Shown: positions 8,696-22,340, numbered from the stretch's first letter. The stretch is 64,000 nt of DNA from CAIYYX01 sp035530135 (GCA_035530135.1 DATKVJ010000161.1:58944-122943), one strand, 5' to 3'. A program made the numbers and translations. Notes: generated by a model from the sequence alone, not told the origin.

Positions 8696-9288
8696 TCCGC
8701 GTCAATCTGCTGCCCCACCGCGAGGAGAAGCGCCGCGCGCGGCGCCAGCAGTTCTATGCCTTGGGCGGCCTGATCGCGGTACTGGCGGGCCTGATCTGGT
8801 TCCTGGGCTTTAACATCATCAATCGCTACATCGGCGCCCAGGAGGAGCAGAACACCTTCCTCAAGAAGGAGACGGTGTCCCTCGACAAGGACATCGGCGA
8901 AATCAAGGGGCTCAGGGAGCAGACCGACTCGCTGCTCTCGAGGAAGCGCATCATCGAATCGCTGCAGGCGAACCGTACCGAGACGGTGCAGTTGTTCAAC
9001 GAGCTGGCGCATCAGGTTCCCGAGGGCGTCTATCTCAGAACCCTGAAGCAGACCGGGGAGAAGATCAACCTCACCGGCTACGCCCAGTCGAACTCGCGCA
9101 TCTCGACGCTGATGCGCAACCTCGAGGCCTCGCCGCTGCTGGAAAAACCCAATCTGATCGAGATCAAGGCCGTCAAGCTCAACAATCGCCGCCTCAGCGA
9201 ATTCAACATGAACGTCCTGATCACCCGTCAGAGCACTCAGACCGGGGGCGGGGCCAAGGGTGTTCCAGCGGGGGGGGGGAAGCCGTGA
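8692..9288 (+). CDS. pilN: Type IV pilus assembly protein PilN
   Basis: 198-residue bitopic inner-membrane protein. The N-terminus MIRVNLLPHREEKRR is the conserved PilM-binding motif (IxLLPxRE); one membrane segment is at about residues 22-42, followed by a periplasmic coiled coil and a ferredoxin-like domain. GTG start overlaps the pilM stop. The last codons run through ten consecutive G (9270-9279) just before the stop, which itself overlaps the pilO GTG start. One extra G (or loss of two) would fuse PilN in frame to PilO. Confidence 0.94.
   Translation: MIRVNLLPHREEKRRARRQQFYALGGLIAVLAGLIWFLGFNIINRYIGAQEEQNTFLKKETVSLDKDIGEIKGLREQTDSLLSRKRIIESLQANRTETVQLFNELAHQVPEGVYLRTLKQTGEKINLTGYAQSNSRISTLMRNLEASPLLEKPNLIEIKAVKLNNRRLSEFNMNVLITRQSTQTGGGAKGVPAGGGKP
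9270..9279 (+). repeat. G10 homopolymer at the end of pilN
   Basis: Ten consecutive G, nine bases before the pilN stop. One added G (or loss of two) moves PilN into the pilO frame without a stop in between and would fuse them; one lost G shifts into the third frame. Confidence 0.9.
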
Positions 9289-9962
9289 AGCCGCTGCCCA
9301 AGCTCAGCCTGCCGGCACTCGATTTCCAGGGGCTGGTCGAGGATTTCAAGACGCTCGATCCCAAGGATCCGGGCTTATGGCCGCTGTTGCCGCGCATCGT
9401 GATCCTCGTCGGTCTGTTCCTCGCCTTGCTCGCCGCGGCCTGGTGGTTCGGCTGGAGCAGCCAGCTCAACGATCTGAACGGCCTGCGCCAGCAGGAGGGC
9501 CAACTCAAGAACGAATGGCTGGCCAAGAAGCAGCAGGCGGTGAATCTCGGCGCCTATCGCCAGCAGCTGGCCGAGATCGACCGCTCCTTCGGCGCCCTGC
9601 TCAGGCAGTTGCCGAGCAAGGCGGAAATGGAAACGCTGCTGATCGACATCAATCAGGCCGGTCTAGGCCGCGGCCTGCAGTTCGAATTGTTCAAGCCCGG
9701 CAACGAAGTGGCCAAGGATTTCTATGCCGAACTGCCGATTACGATCAAGCTCCTGGGCAGCTACCACGACTTGGGTGCCTTCACCGGCGATATCGCCAAG
9801 CTCTCGCGCATCGTCACCCTGAACGATTTGGACATCGCGGCGGGCAAGGACAATCTGCTGAGCATGACCGCGGTGGCGAAGACCTTCCGCTATCTGGATG
9901 AGGAAGAGCTCGCCAAACAGAAGAGAGAGAAGGCCGCGAAGACCAGAGGCGGCAAGAAATGA
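9285..9962 (+). CDS. pilO: Type IV pilus assembly protein PilO
   Basis: 225-residue partner of PilN; the two form a periplasmic heterodimer in the pilus alignment complex. One membrane helix is around residues 40-58 (IVILVGLFLALLAAAWWFG), followed by a coiled coil and a ferredoxin-like domain (LGSYHDLGAFTGDIAKLSRIV is the typical PilO signature). GTG start inside a GTGA overlap with pilN; the end overlaps pilP by ATGA, so the genes are translationally coupled. The C-terminus is Lys-rich and cytoplasm-unlike, probably disordered. Confidence 0.94.
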   Translation: MKPLPKLSLPALDFQGLVEDFKTLDPKDPGLWPLLPRIVILVGLFLALLAAAWWFGWSSQLNDLNGLRQQEGQLKNEWLAKKQQAVNLGAYRQQLAEIDRSFGALLRQLPSKAEMETLLIDINQAGLGRGLQFELFKPGNEVAKDFYAELPITIKLLGSYHDLGAFTGDIAKLSRIVTLNDLDIAAGKDNLLSMTAVAKTFRYLDEEELAKQKREKAAKTRGGKK

Positions 9963-10486
9963 GCAGGCTCGCACTCATCCTGTCCGTCTTCCTCAGCCTG
10001 CTGCTCGCCGGCTGCGGCGGTGATGCGCACGAGGATCTCAAGCTCTGGATGAAAGACGCGACCAAGAATCTGAAGGGCCATGTGCCGCCGCTGCCCGAGA
10101 TCAAACCCTTTCCGTTGGTCTCCTATGATGCCGGCGAAGCGCTCGACCCGTTCAAGCCCTTCGGCAGCGAGCTGGAGAAGAAAACCAGCGGCGGCGGCCT
10201 CAAGCCGGATTTCAACCGGCCCAAGGAGCCGCTCGAGTCCTATCCGCTGGAGTCCTTGAAGATGGTCGGCGTCTTGCAGCGGGGCAAGGTGAGGCACGCC
10301 GTGATCCGCACCGGCGCCAGCATTTTCCAGGTCAAGATCGGCAATCACCTCGGCCAGAACTTCGGGGTCATCACCGACATCACCGACAACGAAGTCCGGA
10401 TCAAGGAACTGGTTCAGGATCCCGGCGGCGACTGGGTGGAGCGCACCAGCACGCTAGAGCTGCAGGAACAGGAGACAAAGAAATGA
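9959..10486 (+). CDS. pilP: Type IV pilus lipoprotein PilP
   Basis: 175-residue lipoprotein linking the PilNO dimer to the secretin PilQ. The signal peptide ends in LLAGC with lipidated Cys19. A disordered linker then leads to the small beta-sandwich domain, with the typical segments SLKMVGVLQRGKVRHAVIR and VKIGNHLGQNFGVITDI. ATG overlaps the pilO TGA and its own TGA overlaps the pilQ ATG. Length and domain match the family. Confidence 0.95.
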   Translation: MSRLALILSVFLSLLLAGCGGDAHEDLKLWMKDATKNLKGHVPPLPEIKPFPLVSYDAGEALDPFKPFGSELEKKTSGGGLKPDFNRPKEPLESYPLESLKMVGVLQRGKVRHAVIRTGASIFQVKIGNHLGQNFGVITDITDNEVRIKELVQDPGGDWVERTSTLELQEQETKK

Positions 10487-12645
10487 ACCCATTTGGCAAA
10501 GCCGCGCGTCGGCTGGTGGCGGGCATGGCACTGGCCTGCCTGGCGGTCCTGGGCTGGGCGCAGGCCGCCGAAACCGGCGCCGCATCGAACAGCATCGTGG
10601 CGCTCAAGGTCAGCCAGCAAGGGGCGAACATCCTGCTCAAGCTGAATCTCAAGCAGCCGCTCAAGGAGTTGCCGAACAACTTCAGCATCGCCAAGCCGGC
10701 GCGGCTGGTCTTCGACTTTCCCGGGACCGGAAATGGCCTGGGTCGGACGAGCCAGCAGGTGAATCAAGGGGAACTGAAGAGCGTGAACATCGTCCAGGTC
10801 GGCGACCGCACCCGCCTGGTCCTGAACCTGAGCAGCATGACGACCTTCAAGACGCAGCTGGAAGGGCAGGCGTTGACCATCAGTCTGGCCTCGCAGTCGG
10901 CCGGGGGCGGGGAGCCGCAGGTAACCCACTTCGCAGAGACCCGGCCGGAGCAGGCGCCGCAGCGCCTGCGCGACATCAATTTCCGGCGCGGCAAGAACGG
11001 CGAGGCGCGCATTCTGGTGGACCTCTCGGACGCCAACGTCGGCATCGACATCAAGAAGCAGGGCAACCAGCTGCTGGTCAATTTCATCAAGACGGCCGTG
11101 CCCGAAAGATTGCGCCGCCGGCTCGACGTCACCGATTTCGGCACGCCGGTGACCAGCATCGACACCCTGCAGCAGGGCGGCAACACGAGCATGACCATCT
11201 CGCCGCATGGCCTCTGGGAATACAACGCCTACCAGAGCGACAACCAGTTCGTCATCGAGGTCAGGGCCGTCACCGTGGATCCGAACAAGCTGGTGCAGGG
11301 CTCGCAATCCGGCTATCACGGCGAGAAGCTCTCGCTCAACTTCCAGAACGTCGAGGTGCGCGCGGTATTGCAGGTGATCGCGGACTTCACCCACTTGAAC
11401 ATCATCACCAGCGATACGGTCACCGGCAACCTGACGCTGCGGCTCAAGGACGTGCCCTGGGATCAGGCGCTCGACATCATCCTCCAAGCCAAGGGCCTGG
11501 ACATGCGCAAGAACGGCAACGTCATCTGGATCGCGCCGCGCGACGAACTGGCGGCCCGGGAAAAGGCCATGCTGGAATCGCAGCAGCAGATCGCCAGCCT
11601 CGAGCTGCCGCAGACCGAGACCTTCAGGCTGAACTACCAGAAGGCCGAGCAGCTCAAGAACACGCTCTCCGACAAGAGCAACTCGATGCTCTCGAAGCAA
11701 GGCGCGATCATCGCCGATGCCCAGACCAACACCCTGTTCGTGCGGGACATTCCCTCGCATCTGGATAAGATCCGCGACTTCATCCGCAAGGTGGATGTCG
11801 GGGCGAGGCAGGTGCTGATCGAGGCGAGGATCGTCGAGGCCGACGACGGCTTCAGCCAGAACCTCGGCGCCCGCCTGAGCTATAACGATCAGAGCGCGAC
11901 CATCCCGGGCGCCGGCGTCGGTTCGCAGATCGGCAACAGTTCGACCTTCGCCACCGTCAGCGGCAACCTGCAGGGGCTGGTGGACTCGACCGGGCAGGGC
12001 AAGGGCGGGGGCACCGGGACGGGCACGGTCACCGACATCAACAACACCAGTTTCGTCAACATGCCGGCCGCCGGCATGAACGGCGTCGCGCCGGGCAGCT
12101 TCGCGATCAGCCTGTTCAAATCGGGTCTGAGCAAGTTCATCAATCTCGAACTGTCGGCGCTGGAAGCGGACACGCGCGGCAAGGTCATCTCCAGCCCGCG
12201 CGTGGTGACCGCCGACGGGGTCAAGGCGGTGATCGAGCAGGGTACCGAAATTCCCTACCAGCAGGCGACCAGCAGCGGCGCCACCAGCGTCTCCTTCCGC
12301 AAGGCCAGCCTGAAGCTCGAAGTCACGCCCCAGATCACTCCGTCGGGCGCCATCATCCTCGACCTGGAGGTCAACAAGGACACCCCGGGCGTGTCCACCA
12401 GTTCGGGGGTTCAGATCGACACCAAGCACATCAAGACCAAGGTCTCGGTCGAGAACGGCGGCACGGTGGTGATCGGCGGGATCTACTTGGCGACGGAGCG
12501 GAACGACGTCAACAAGGTGCCGCTGCTCGGCGACCTGCCGGTCCTCGGCACCTTGTTCAGGAACACCGCCCGCGTCTCGTCGAAGACCGAGCTGATGATC
12601 TTCATAACTCCGCGCGTGATCCAGGACAACCTGAGCCTGAAATGA
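10483..12645 (+). CDS. pilQ: Type IV pilus secretin PilQ
   Basis: 720-residue outer-membrane secretin through which the pilus fibre emerges. Order of parts: signal peptide (to about residue 29), two AMIN domains that bind peptidoglycan (residues ~35-250), a STN/N0 domain (KLSLNFQNVEVRAVLQVIADF), an N1 (KH-like) domain, and the secretin pore with TGTEIPYQ and the C-terminal signature VPLLGDLPVLGTLFR. A Gly/Thr-rich loop around GGGTGTGTV interrupts the pore domain, as in other betaproteobacterial PilQ. Last gene of the classic pilMNOPQ set. Confidence 0.96.
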   Translation: MNPFGKAARRLVAGMALACLAVLGWAQAAETGAASNSIVALKVSQQGANILLKLNLKQPLKELPNNFSIAKPARLVFDFPGTGNGLGRTSQQVNQGELKSVNIVQVGDRTRLVLNLSSMTTFKTQLEGQALTISLASQSAGGGEPQVTHFAETRPEQAPQRLRDINFRRGKNGEARILVDLSDANVGIDIKKQGNQLLVNFIKTAVPERLRRRLDVTDFGTPVTSIDTLQQGGNTSMTISPHGLWEYNAYQSDNQFVIEVRAVTVDPNKLVQGSQSGYHGEKLSLNFQNVEVRAVLQVIADFTHLNIITSDTVTGNLTLRLKDVPWDQALDIILQAKGLDMRKNGNVIWIAPRDELAAREKAMLESQQQIASLELPQTETFRLNYQKAEQLKNTLSDKSNSMLSKQGAIIADAQTNTLFVRDIPSHLDKIRDFIRKVDVGARQVLIEARIVEADDGFSQNLGARLSYNDQSATIPGAGVGSQIGNSSTFATVSGNLQGLVDSTGQGKGGGTGTGTVTDINNTSFVNMPAAGMNGVAPGSFAISLFKSGLSKFINLELSALEADTRGKVISSPRVVTADGVKAVIEQGTEIPYQQATSSGATSVSFRKASLKLEVTPQITPSGAIILDLEVNKDTPGVSTSSGVQIDTKHIKTKVSVENGGTVVIGGIYLATERNDVNKVPLLGDLPVLGTLFRNTARVSSKTELMIFITPRVIQDNLSLK

Positions 12646-12702
12646 GTGGGCGGCACGCGGGCACGAGGCATAGCACCTGATCCATTCACGGGATGATCGA
12701 CG

Positions 12703-14712
12703 ATGAGCACAGCAAACCTGCGTAGCGCCTTCAGCGCCGCCATGCTCCTGGGCGTACTCGGACTGTTCGGCTGCGGCGGGGGCGGCGCCTCGGGAACGGC
12801 CGCCGCCGGAAGCGGTACCGGCACGGGAACGACCGCCACGGCCGGGATCAGCGTCGCCCTCACCGATCCGGTGACCGGCGCGGCGCGCACCAGCATCACC
12901 CTGGGCAGCCCGGCCAAGGCGAGCGCCACGGTCGTCGACAGCGCGGGCAAGGCGGTCGCCAACGCGGTGGTGACCTTCACGACGACACCCGCCGGCCTAG
13001 TCACCATGACCCCGGCCACCGGCACCGCCCTGACCGACGCATCCGGGGTGGCCGCTATCCAGATCGATCCCGCCAGCCTGGCCGCGGCCGGCGCCGCGAC
13101 GATCACCGCGACGGCGCCAGTGGGCACGGCCACGCCGTCGGGTTCCGCGAGTTTCAGCATCGGCGCCGCGGCGGTCGGGCTGTCGGCCCTGAGCCTGGGA
13201 CAGAACCCGCTCTCGGCCTACGGTACCACCAGCGTCTCGGTCAATGTCACCGGCGTGCCGACGAGCACCCCGGTGACGGTCAATTTTTCCTCGATCTGTG
13301 CCACTTCCGGCAAGGCGACGCTGCCCGCCAGCGTCCAGTCGGTCAATGGCGTCGCCACCGCGACCTACCAGGACAACGGCTGCAGCGCGGTGGACACCAT
13401 CACCGCCAGCATCGCCGGCACCTCGGTGACGCAGACGGCGAGCCTGACGGTCGCCGCGCCCGGGGTCGCCAGCATCCAGTTCGTCTCCGCCACGCCGACG
13501 ACCATCGTGTTGAAGGGCACCGGCGGCGCCGGGCTGTCGGAGAGTTCCATCGTCGTCTTCAAGGTGGTCGACAACAACAGTAACCCGATCGCCAATGCCA
13601 ACGTGGCGCTGGATCTGACCACCCGGAGCGGCGGCATACTCCTCGACGCTTCATCAGGCCCGGTGACCAAGCAGACCGGCACCGATGGCCAGGTGCAGGT
13701 ATCGGTCCAGGCCGGCAGCAATCCGACCCCGGTCTGGGTGACGGCGAGCGTGAGCTCGGGCGGCAACACCTTCAGCACCCAATCGACGGTGCTGCAGATT
13801 TCGACCGGACGGCCGGCCCAGGACCGCTTCTCGCTGAGCATCAAGACCTTCAACATCGAAGGCTGGAACTACGATGGCGTCACCACCCCGGTCATCGCGA
13901 TCCTGTCCGACCGTCTCGGTAACCCGGTGCCGGACGGCACCGCTGTCAATTTCATCGCCGAGGGCGGACAGATCCAACCCTCCTGTACCACCGCCGGCGG
14001 CACCTGCAGCGTCAGCTTCACCAGCGCCAATCCGCGCCCGACCGGAGACACAGAACCCTCTGGCCGGGTCACGGCCGGGCGGGTCACCGTGCTGGCCTAC
14101 GCCCTGGGGGAGGAGAGCTTCACCGATCTCAACGGCAACAACATCTACGATAGCGGGGAACCCTACAACGATCTGGGCGATGCCTTTCTCGACAACAACG
14201 AGAACAATGTCTGGAACTCGGGAGAGCAATACATCCCCTTCAATGCCGCCAATGCCTCGGCCTGCGTGACCGGCATCGCCAATTCGCCGGCCGCCCCGAG
14301 CAAGGCCAACAGTTGCGACGGCAAGTGGGGGGCGGCCCACGTCCGCCAGGACGGCGTGATCGTGCTCTCCGGTTCCCACGCCAACATCAGCACGACCAGT
14401 TTCAGCATGGGCGGCCTGTGCTCGAAGAGCTTCACCTTCTCCCTCTACGACGACAACGGCAACCCGATGCCGTCCGGCACCTCGTTGGCGACGACCAACC
14501 TGTCGACCAATCTCGCCTCGGTCGTTCCCTTGCCCGCCACCGTGCCCAACAGCAACGCGGCGGGCGGCACCGCGCATTCGATCGCGGTGACGGCCCAGTT
14601 GCCCGGCGGTGGCACCTGCGTTGCGCCGATGTCCGGCAACGCCAGCGCCACGCTCAACGTCACGACGCCCAAGGGGGTCTCGACCTATATCCCGCTCAGC
14701 TTCACGCCCTGA
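12703..14712 (+). CDS. Surface lipoprotein with Ig-like (Big) repeats
   Basis: 669 residues, not a named gene. The signal peptide ends in a lipobox LFGC (Cys24) followed by a Gly-rich tether, so the protein is probably lipid-anchored. It then shows successive bacterial Ig-like/invasin-type domains, rich in Thr, Ser and Val, with repeated phrases such as GKAVANAVVTFTTT, NPIANANVALDLTT and GNPVPDGTAVNFIA. Around residues 470-505 a DLNGNNIYDSGEP...FLDNNENNVWNSGE block has the spaced Asp/Asn/Glu of calcium-binding repeats. It starts 57 bases after pilQ and ends before a terminator, so it may be co-transcribed with pilMNOPQ. A role in adhesion or pilus-associated surface display is inference. Confidence 0.78.
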   Translation: MSTANLRSAFSAAMLLGVLGLFGCGGGGASGTAAAGSGTGTGTTATAGISVALTDPVTGAARTSITLGSPAKASATVVDSAGKAVANAVVTFTTTPAGLVTMTPATGTALTDASGVAAIQIDPASLAAAGAATITATAPVGTATPSGSASFSIGAAAVGLSALSLGQNPLSAYGTTSVSVNVTGVPTSTPVTVNFSSICATSGKATLPASVQSVNGVATATYQDNGCSAVDTITASIAGTSVTQTASLTVAAPGVASIQFVSATPTTIVLKGTGGAGLSESSIVVFKVVDNNSNPIANANVALDLTTRSGGILLDASSGPVTKQTGTDGQVQVSVQAGSNPTPVWVTASVSSGGNTFSTQSTVLQISTGRPAQDRFSLSIKTFNIEGWNYDGVTTPVIAILSDRLGNPVPDGTAVNFIAEGGQIQPSCTTAGGTCSVSFTSANPRPTGDTEPSGRVTAGRVTVLAYALGEESFTDLNGNNIYDSGEPYNDLGDAFLDNNENNVWNSGEQYIPFNAANASACVTGIANSPAAPSKANSCDGKWGAAHVRQDGVIVLSGSHANISTTSFSMGGLCSKSFTFSLYDDNGNPMPSGTSLATTNLSTNLASVVPLPATVPNSNAAGGTAHSIAVTAQLPGGGTCVAPMSGNASATLNVTTPKGVSTYIPLSFTP

Positions 14713-14736
14713 GCGCTGACCGCGTCCGCAGCGACG

Positions 14737-14766
14737 AAAAGCCGGCGGGAAGCCGGTTTTTTGTTT
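14737..14766 (+). terminator. Intrinsic terminator after the Ig-like lipoprotein gene
   Basis: CCGGC (14742-14746) pairs with GCCGG (14752-14756), extended by flanking A and T, and is followed by TTTTTTGTTTT. It closes the pil/Ig-like transcript 30-50 bases before aroK. Confidence 0.8.
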
Positions 14767-14797
14767 TGACCCGATGCCCAGTTGATACAATGAGCTC

Positions 14798-15322
14798 GTG
14801 CACTCCAAGGAAAACATATTTCTCGTCGGCATGATGGGGGCGGGCAAGACCACGGTCGGGCGTCAGCTCGCCAAGCGGCTCAAGCTGCGCTTCGTCGATA
14901 CCGACCACGAGATCGAGGCGCGCACCGGCGTGCACATTCCGCTGATTTTCGAGATCGAGGGCGAGGCTGGCTTCAGGAAGCGCGAGGCGCAGGTGCTGGC
15001 GGCATTGACCCAGGAAGAAAATCTCGTGCTGGCCACCGGCGGCGGCGCCGTGCTCGACCCGCAGAACCGAGCCAACTTGACCCAAAACGGCATCGTCGTC
15101 TATCTCGCCGTGCCGCCCGCGTTGCTCTGGGAGCGCCTGCGTCAGGACAAGAAGCGGCCGCTGCTGCAGGTGGCCGACCCGCTCAGCAGACTGATGGAGT
15201 TGCACGCCAAGCGCGACCCCCTCTACCGCGAGGTGGCCGACCTGATCGTCGAGGGCGGCGGCAGCTCGCATCACCTGGTTAAACTCATCGAGCACGAGCT
15301 TCAGGAGCGATTCCCCGCATGA
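14798..15322 (+). CDS. aroK: Shikimate kinase
   Basis: 174-residue P-loop kinase that phosphorylates shikimate at the 3-hydroxyl in aromatic amino acid synthesis. Walker A is GMMGAGKT (residues 11-18), the substrate-binding DTD is in FVDTDHEIE, and the glycine loop ATGGGAV is present; the lid arginine is in KKRPLL. Starts with GTG; a nearby ATG at 14790 is in another frame. Ends in an ATGA overlap with aroB, the usual aroKB pair. Confidence 0.96.
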   Translation: MHSKENIFLVGMMGAGKTTVGRQLAKRLKLRFVDTDHEIEARTGVHIPLIFEIEGEAGFRKREAQVLAALTQEENLVLATGGGAVLDPQNRANLTQNGIVVYLAVPPALLWERLRQDKKRPLLQVADPLSRLMELHAKRDPLYREVADLIVEGGGSSHHLVKLIEHELQERFPA

Positions 15323-16413
15323 CCATGAGTTTGAACGTGTCCCTGGCGGATCGCACCTACCCCATCCATATCGGCGGCTCCCTGCTCGAGCGCGGCGAAC
15401 TGATCCTGCCGCATCTGCCGGTCGGACGCGCCGCCATCGTCACCAACGAGACCGTCGCCCCCCTCTATCTGGAGCGTCTGGCGGCCACCCTTTCAAACAT
15501 CGGCGTCCAACTCACCCGGATCGTGCTGCCCGACGGCGAGCAATTCAAGAACTGGGAAACCCTGAACCGGGTCTATGACGCGCTGCTCGAAGCGCGCTGC
15601 GATCGCGCCACCACGATCATCGCCCTGGGCGGCGGCGTCATCGGCGACATCGCCGGCTTTGCCGCGGCGACCTATCAGCGCGGCGTACCCATGATCCAGG
15701 TGCCGACCACGCTGCTCTCGCAGGTCGATTCCTCGGTCGGGGGCAAGACCGGCATCAACCACCCGCGCGGCAAGAACATGATCGGCGCTTTCTGGCAGCC
15801 GAAGCTGGTGCTCGCCGACACTGACACCCTGAAAACCCTGCCGGCGCGGGAACTCTCTGCCGGTCTGGCCGAGATCATCAAGATCGCCCTGGTCCGCGAC
15901 CTGCCCTTCCTGGAATGGCTGGAAGAGAACATGGAAAAGCTCCTGGCCGGGGATGCCGCGGCGCTGGCCCACGCCGTCGGCCGTTCCTGCCGCAACAAGG
16001 CGGAGGTGGTGGCGGCCGACGAGCGGGAGACGGATCCGGCGGGTGGTCGCGCCCTGCTGAATCTCGGCCATACCTTCGGCCACGCCATCGAGACCGGCCT
16101 GGGCTACGGCCAATGGCTGCACGGCGAGGCGGTGGCCGCGGGCACGGTGATGGCGGCGGAGCTGTCGCGCCGCCTGGGCTGGCTCGCCGAGACCGATGTC
16201 GCCCGGGTGCGGCAGCTCTTCACGCGCGCGCGGCTGCCGGTGCGCGGCGCGTTGCTGGAATCGGCGCGCTACCTCGATCTGATGGCGCACGACAAGAAGG
16301 TCGCGGCCGGCCGGCTGCGCCTGGTGTTGTTGCGGCAGCTGGGCCACGCGGTGACCTGGGCCGATGCGCCCCGGGCGGAGATCGTCGCGGCGATCGAGGC
16401 CTGTTGTGCCTGA
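15319..16413 (+). CDS. aroB: 3-Dehydroquinate synthase
   Basis: 364-residue NAD- and Zn-dependent enzyme converting DAHP to 3-dehydroquinate, the second step of the shikimate pathway. The NAD-binding segment GGGVIGDIAGFAAATYQRG, the QVDSSVGGKTGINHP loop and the zinc ligands (Glu in ELSAGLAEIIK, His in NLGHTFGHAIE and HGEAV) are all visible. Translationally coupled to aroK. Its 3' end overlaps the dGTPase-like gene by 8 bases. Confidence 0.97.
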   Translation: MTMSLNVSLADRTYPIHIGGSLLERGELILPHLPVGRAAIVTNETVAPLYLERLAATLSNIGVQLTRIVLPDGEQFKNWETLNRVYDALLEARCDRATTIIALGGGVIGDIAGFAAATYQRGVPMIQVPTTLLSQVDSSVGGKTGINHPRGKNMIGAFWQPKLVLADTDTLKTLPARELSAGLAEIIKIALVRDLPFLEWLEENMEKLLAGDAAALAHAVGRSCRNKAEVVAADERETDPAGGRALLNLGHTFGHAIETGLGYGQWLHGEAVAAGTVMAAELSRRLGWLAETDVARVRQLFTRARLPVRGALLESARYLDLMAHDKKVAAGRLRLVLLRQLGHAVTWADAPRAEIVAAIEACCA

Positions 16414-17539
16414 TTTGGTTCCCTACGCCGTCTCCGAGCACAACTCGCGTGGCCGGGCGCACGCCGAGACGCCGCCCGCCGAACGCAGCGAATTCCAGCG
16501 CGACCGCGACCGCATCATCCATTCCACCGCCTTCCGCCGGCTCGAATACAAGACCCAGGTGTTCGTCAATCACGAGGGCGACCTGTTCCGTACCCGGCTC
16601 ACCCACAGCATCGAAGTGGCGCAGATCGCCCGCAGCATCGCCCGCGCCCTGCGCGTCAACGAGGATCTGGTCGAGGCCGTGGCCCTGGCGCACGACCTCG
16701 GCCACACGCCCTTCGGCCACGCCGGACAGGATGCATTGAACGACGTGATGAGGCGCCAAGCGCCAGCGAGCGGCGGCTTCGAGCACAACCTGCAGAGCCT
16801 GCGCACCGTCGATCTGCTGGAGGAGCGCTACGCCGCCTTCGACGGCCTCAATCTCTGCTTCGAGACGCGCGAGGGCATCCTCAAGCATTGCTCGCGCGAG
16901 CGGGCCCGCGAACTGGGCGAACTGGGCCGGCGCTTCCTGGACGACCGCCGCCCTTCGTTGGAGGCGCAGATCTGCGACCTGGCCGACGCCATCGCCTACA
17001 ACCACCACGACGTGGACGACGGCTTGCGCTCCGGCCTGGTCAATCTGGAGCAACTGGATCAGGTGGCCGCCTTCGCCCGCCACCGCCAGGCGGTCACCGA
17101 CGAATTCCCGGGGATCTCCGGCCGCCGGCTGATCCACGAGACGCTGCGGCGCATGATCAACGCGCTGACGCTGGATCTGATCACCGAGACGCGCCGCAAT
17201 ATCGCCGAGGTGGCGCCGCGCTCGCTACCCGACATACACGCCGCCGCACCGCTGGTCGCCTTCGGCGAGGCCATGCGCGCCGAGCAGCGGGAACTGAAGG
17301 CCTTCCTGAACGAGCACCTCTACCGTCATTTCCAGGTCTTGCGCATGACCAACAAGGCGCGGCGCATCGTCTCCGAGCTGTTCTCCGCCTTCGTCGCCGA
17401 TCCGAGCCTGTTGCCGCCGCAATACCGGAAGATGGCGCAGGACGACAAGCCGCGGGCGGTGGCCGACTACATCGCCGGCATGACCGACCGCTACGCCATC
17501 CGCGAACACCGCCGGCTGTTCGCCGTCGGTGAAATATAG
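16406..17539 (+). CDS. dgt: dGTPase-like HD-domain dNTP triphosphohydrolase
   Basis: 377-residue member of the dGTPase family (type 2), which hydrolyses dNTPs to nucleoside and tripolyphosphate. The HD metal site appears as RLTHSIEVAQIAR, ALAHDLGHTPFGH and the later Asp in NHHDVDDG. The FRRLEYKTQVF and NLQSLR segments are typical. I chose the GTG at 16406 (MPDLVPYAVSEHNSRGRAH), which overlaps the aroB stop; a longer ATG start at 16364 would lie deep inside aroB. Part of the aroK-aroB-dgt run. Substrate range cannot be read from sequence. Confidence 0.9.
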   Translation: MPDLVPYAVSEHNSRGRAHAETPPAERSEFQRDRDRIIHSTAFRRLEYKTQVFVNHEGDLFRTRLTHSIEVAQIARSIARALRVNEDLVEAVALAHDLGHTPFGHAGQDALNDVMRRQAPASGGFEHNLQSLRTVDLLEERYAAFDGLNLCFETREGILKHCSRERARELGELGRRFLDDRRPSLEAQICDLADAIAYNHHDVDDGLRSGLVNLEQLDQVAAFARHRQAVTDEFPGISGRRLIHETLRRMINALTLDLITETRRNIAEVAPRSLPDIHAAAPLVAFGEAMRAEQRELKAFLNEHLYRHFQVLRMTNKARRIVSELFSAFVADPSLLPPQYRKMAQDDKPRAVADYIAGMTDRYAIREHRRLFAVGEI

Positions 17540-17561
17540 AGGCCTGCTGCACTGCAGCGTG

Positions 17562-17590
17562 TTGAATTCGTCGCCGTTTGCCGGTATATT
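17562..17590 (+). promoter_or_regulatory. Sigma70-type promoter upstream of gltB
   Basis: TTGAAT (17562-17567), 17-base spacer, TATATT (17585-17590). Predicted start near 17597, only ~20 bases before an intrinsic terminator hairpin and ~110 bases before gltB. Confidence 0.6.
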
Positions 17591-17614
17591 TACTCGTTCG
17601 CCCATTGGGTTACC

Positions 17615-17662
17615 AAAGCCGGAGCGCCGCCCTCCCAGCCCGTGGGGGCGCCCGGCTTTTTT
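17615..17662 (+). terminator. Intrinsic terminator/attenuator in the gltB leader
   Basis: AAAGCCGG-A-GCGCC (17615-17628) pairs with GGCGCC-CGGCTTTT (17646-17660 region), followed by TTTTTT. It lies between the predicted gltB promoter and gltB, so it would either end a ~65-nt transcript or work as an attenuator; it may also end the aroK-aroB-dgt transcript. Confidence 0.75.
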
Positions 17663-17705
17663 ACCGGCCGAGATTGTCTTCGGCGCCGTGTCGAGGAATG
17701 ACGAG

Positions 17706-22327
<4,622 letters not shown>

Positions 22328-22340
<13 letters not shown>

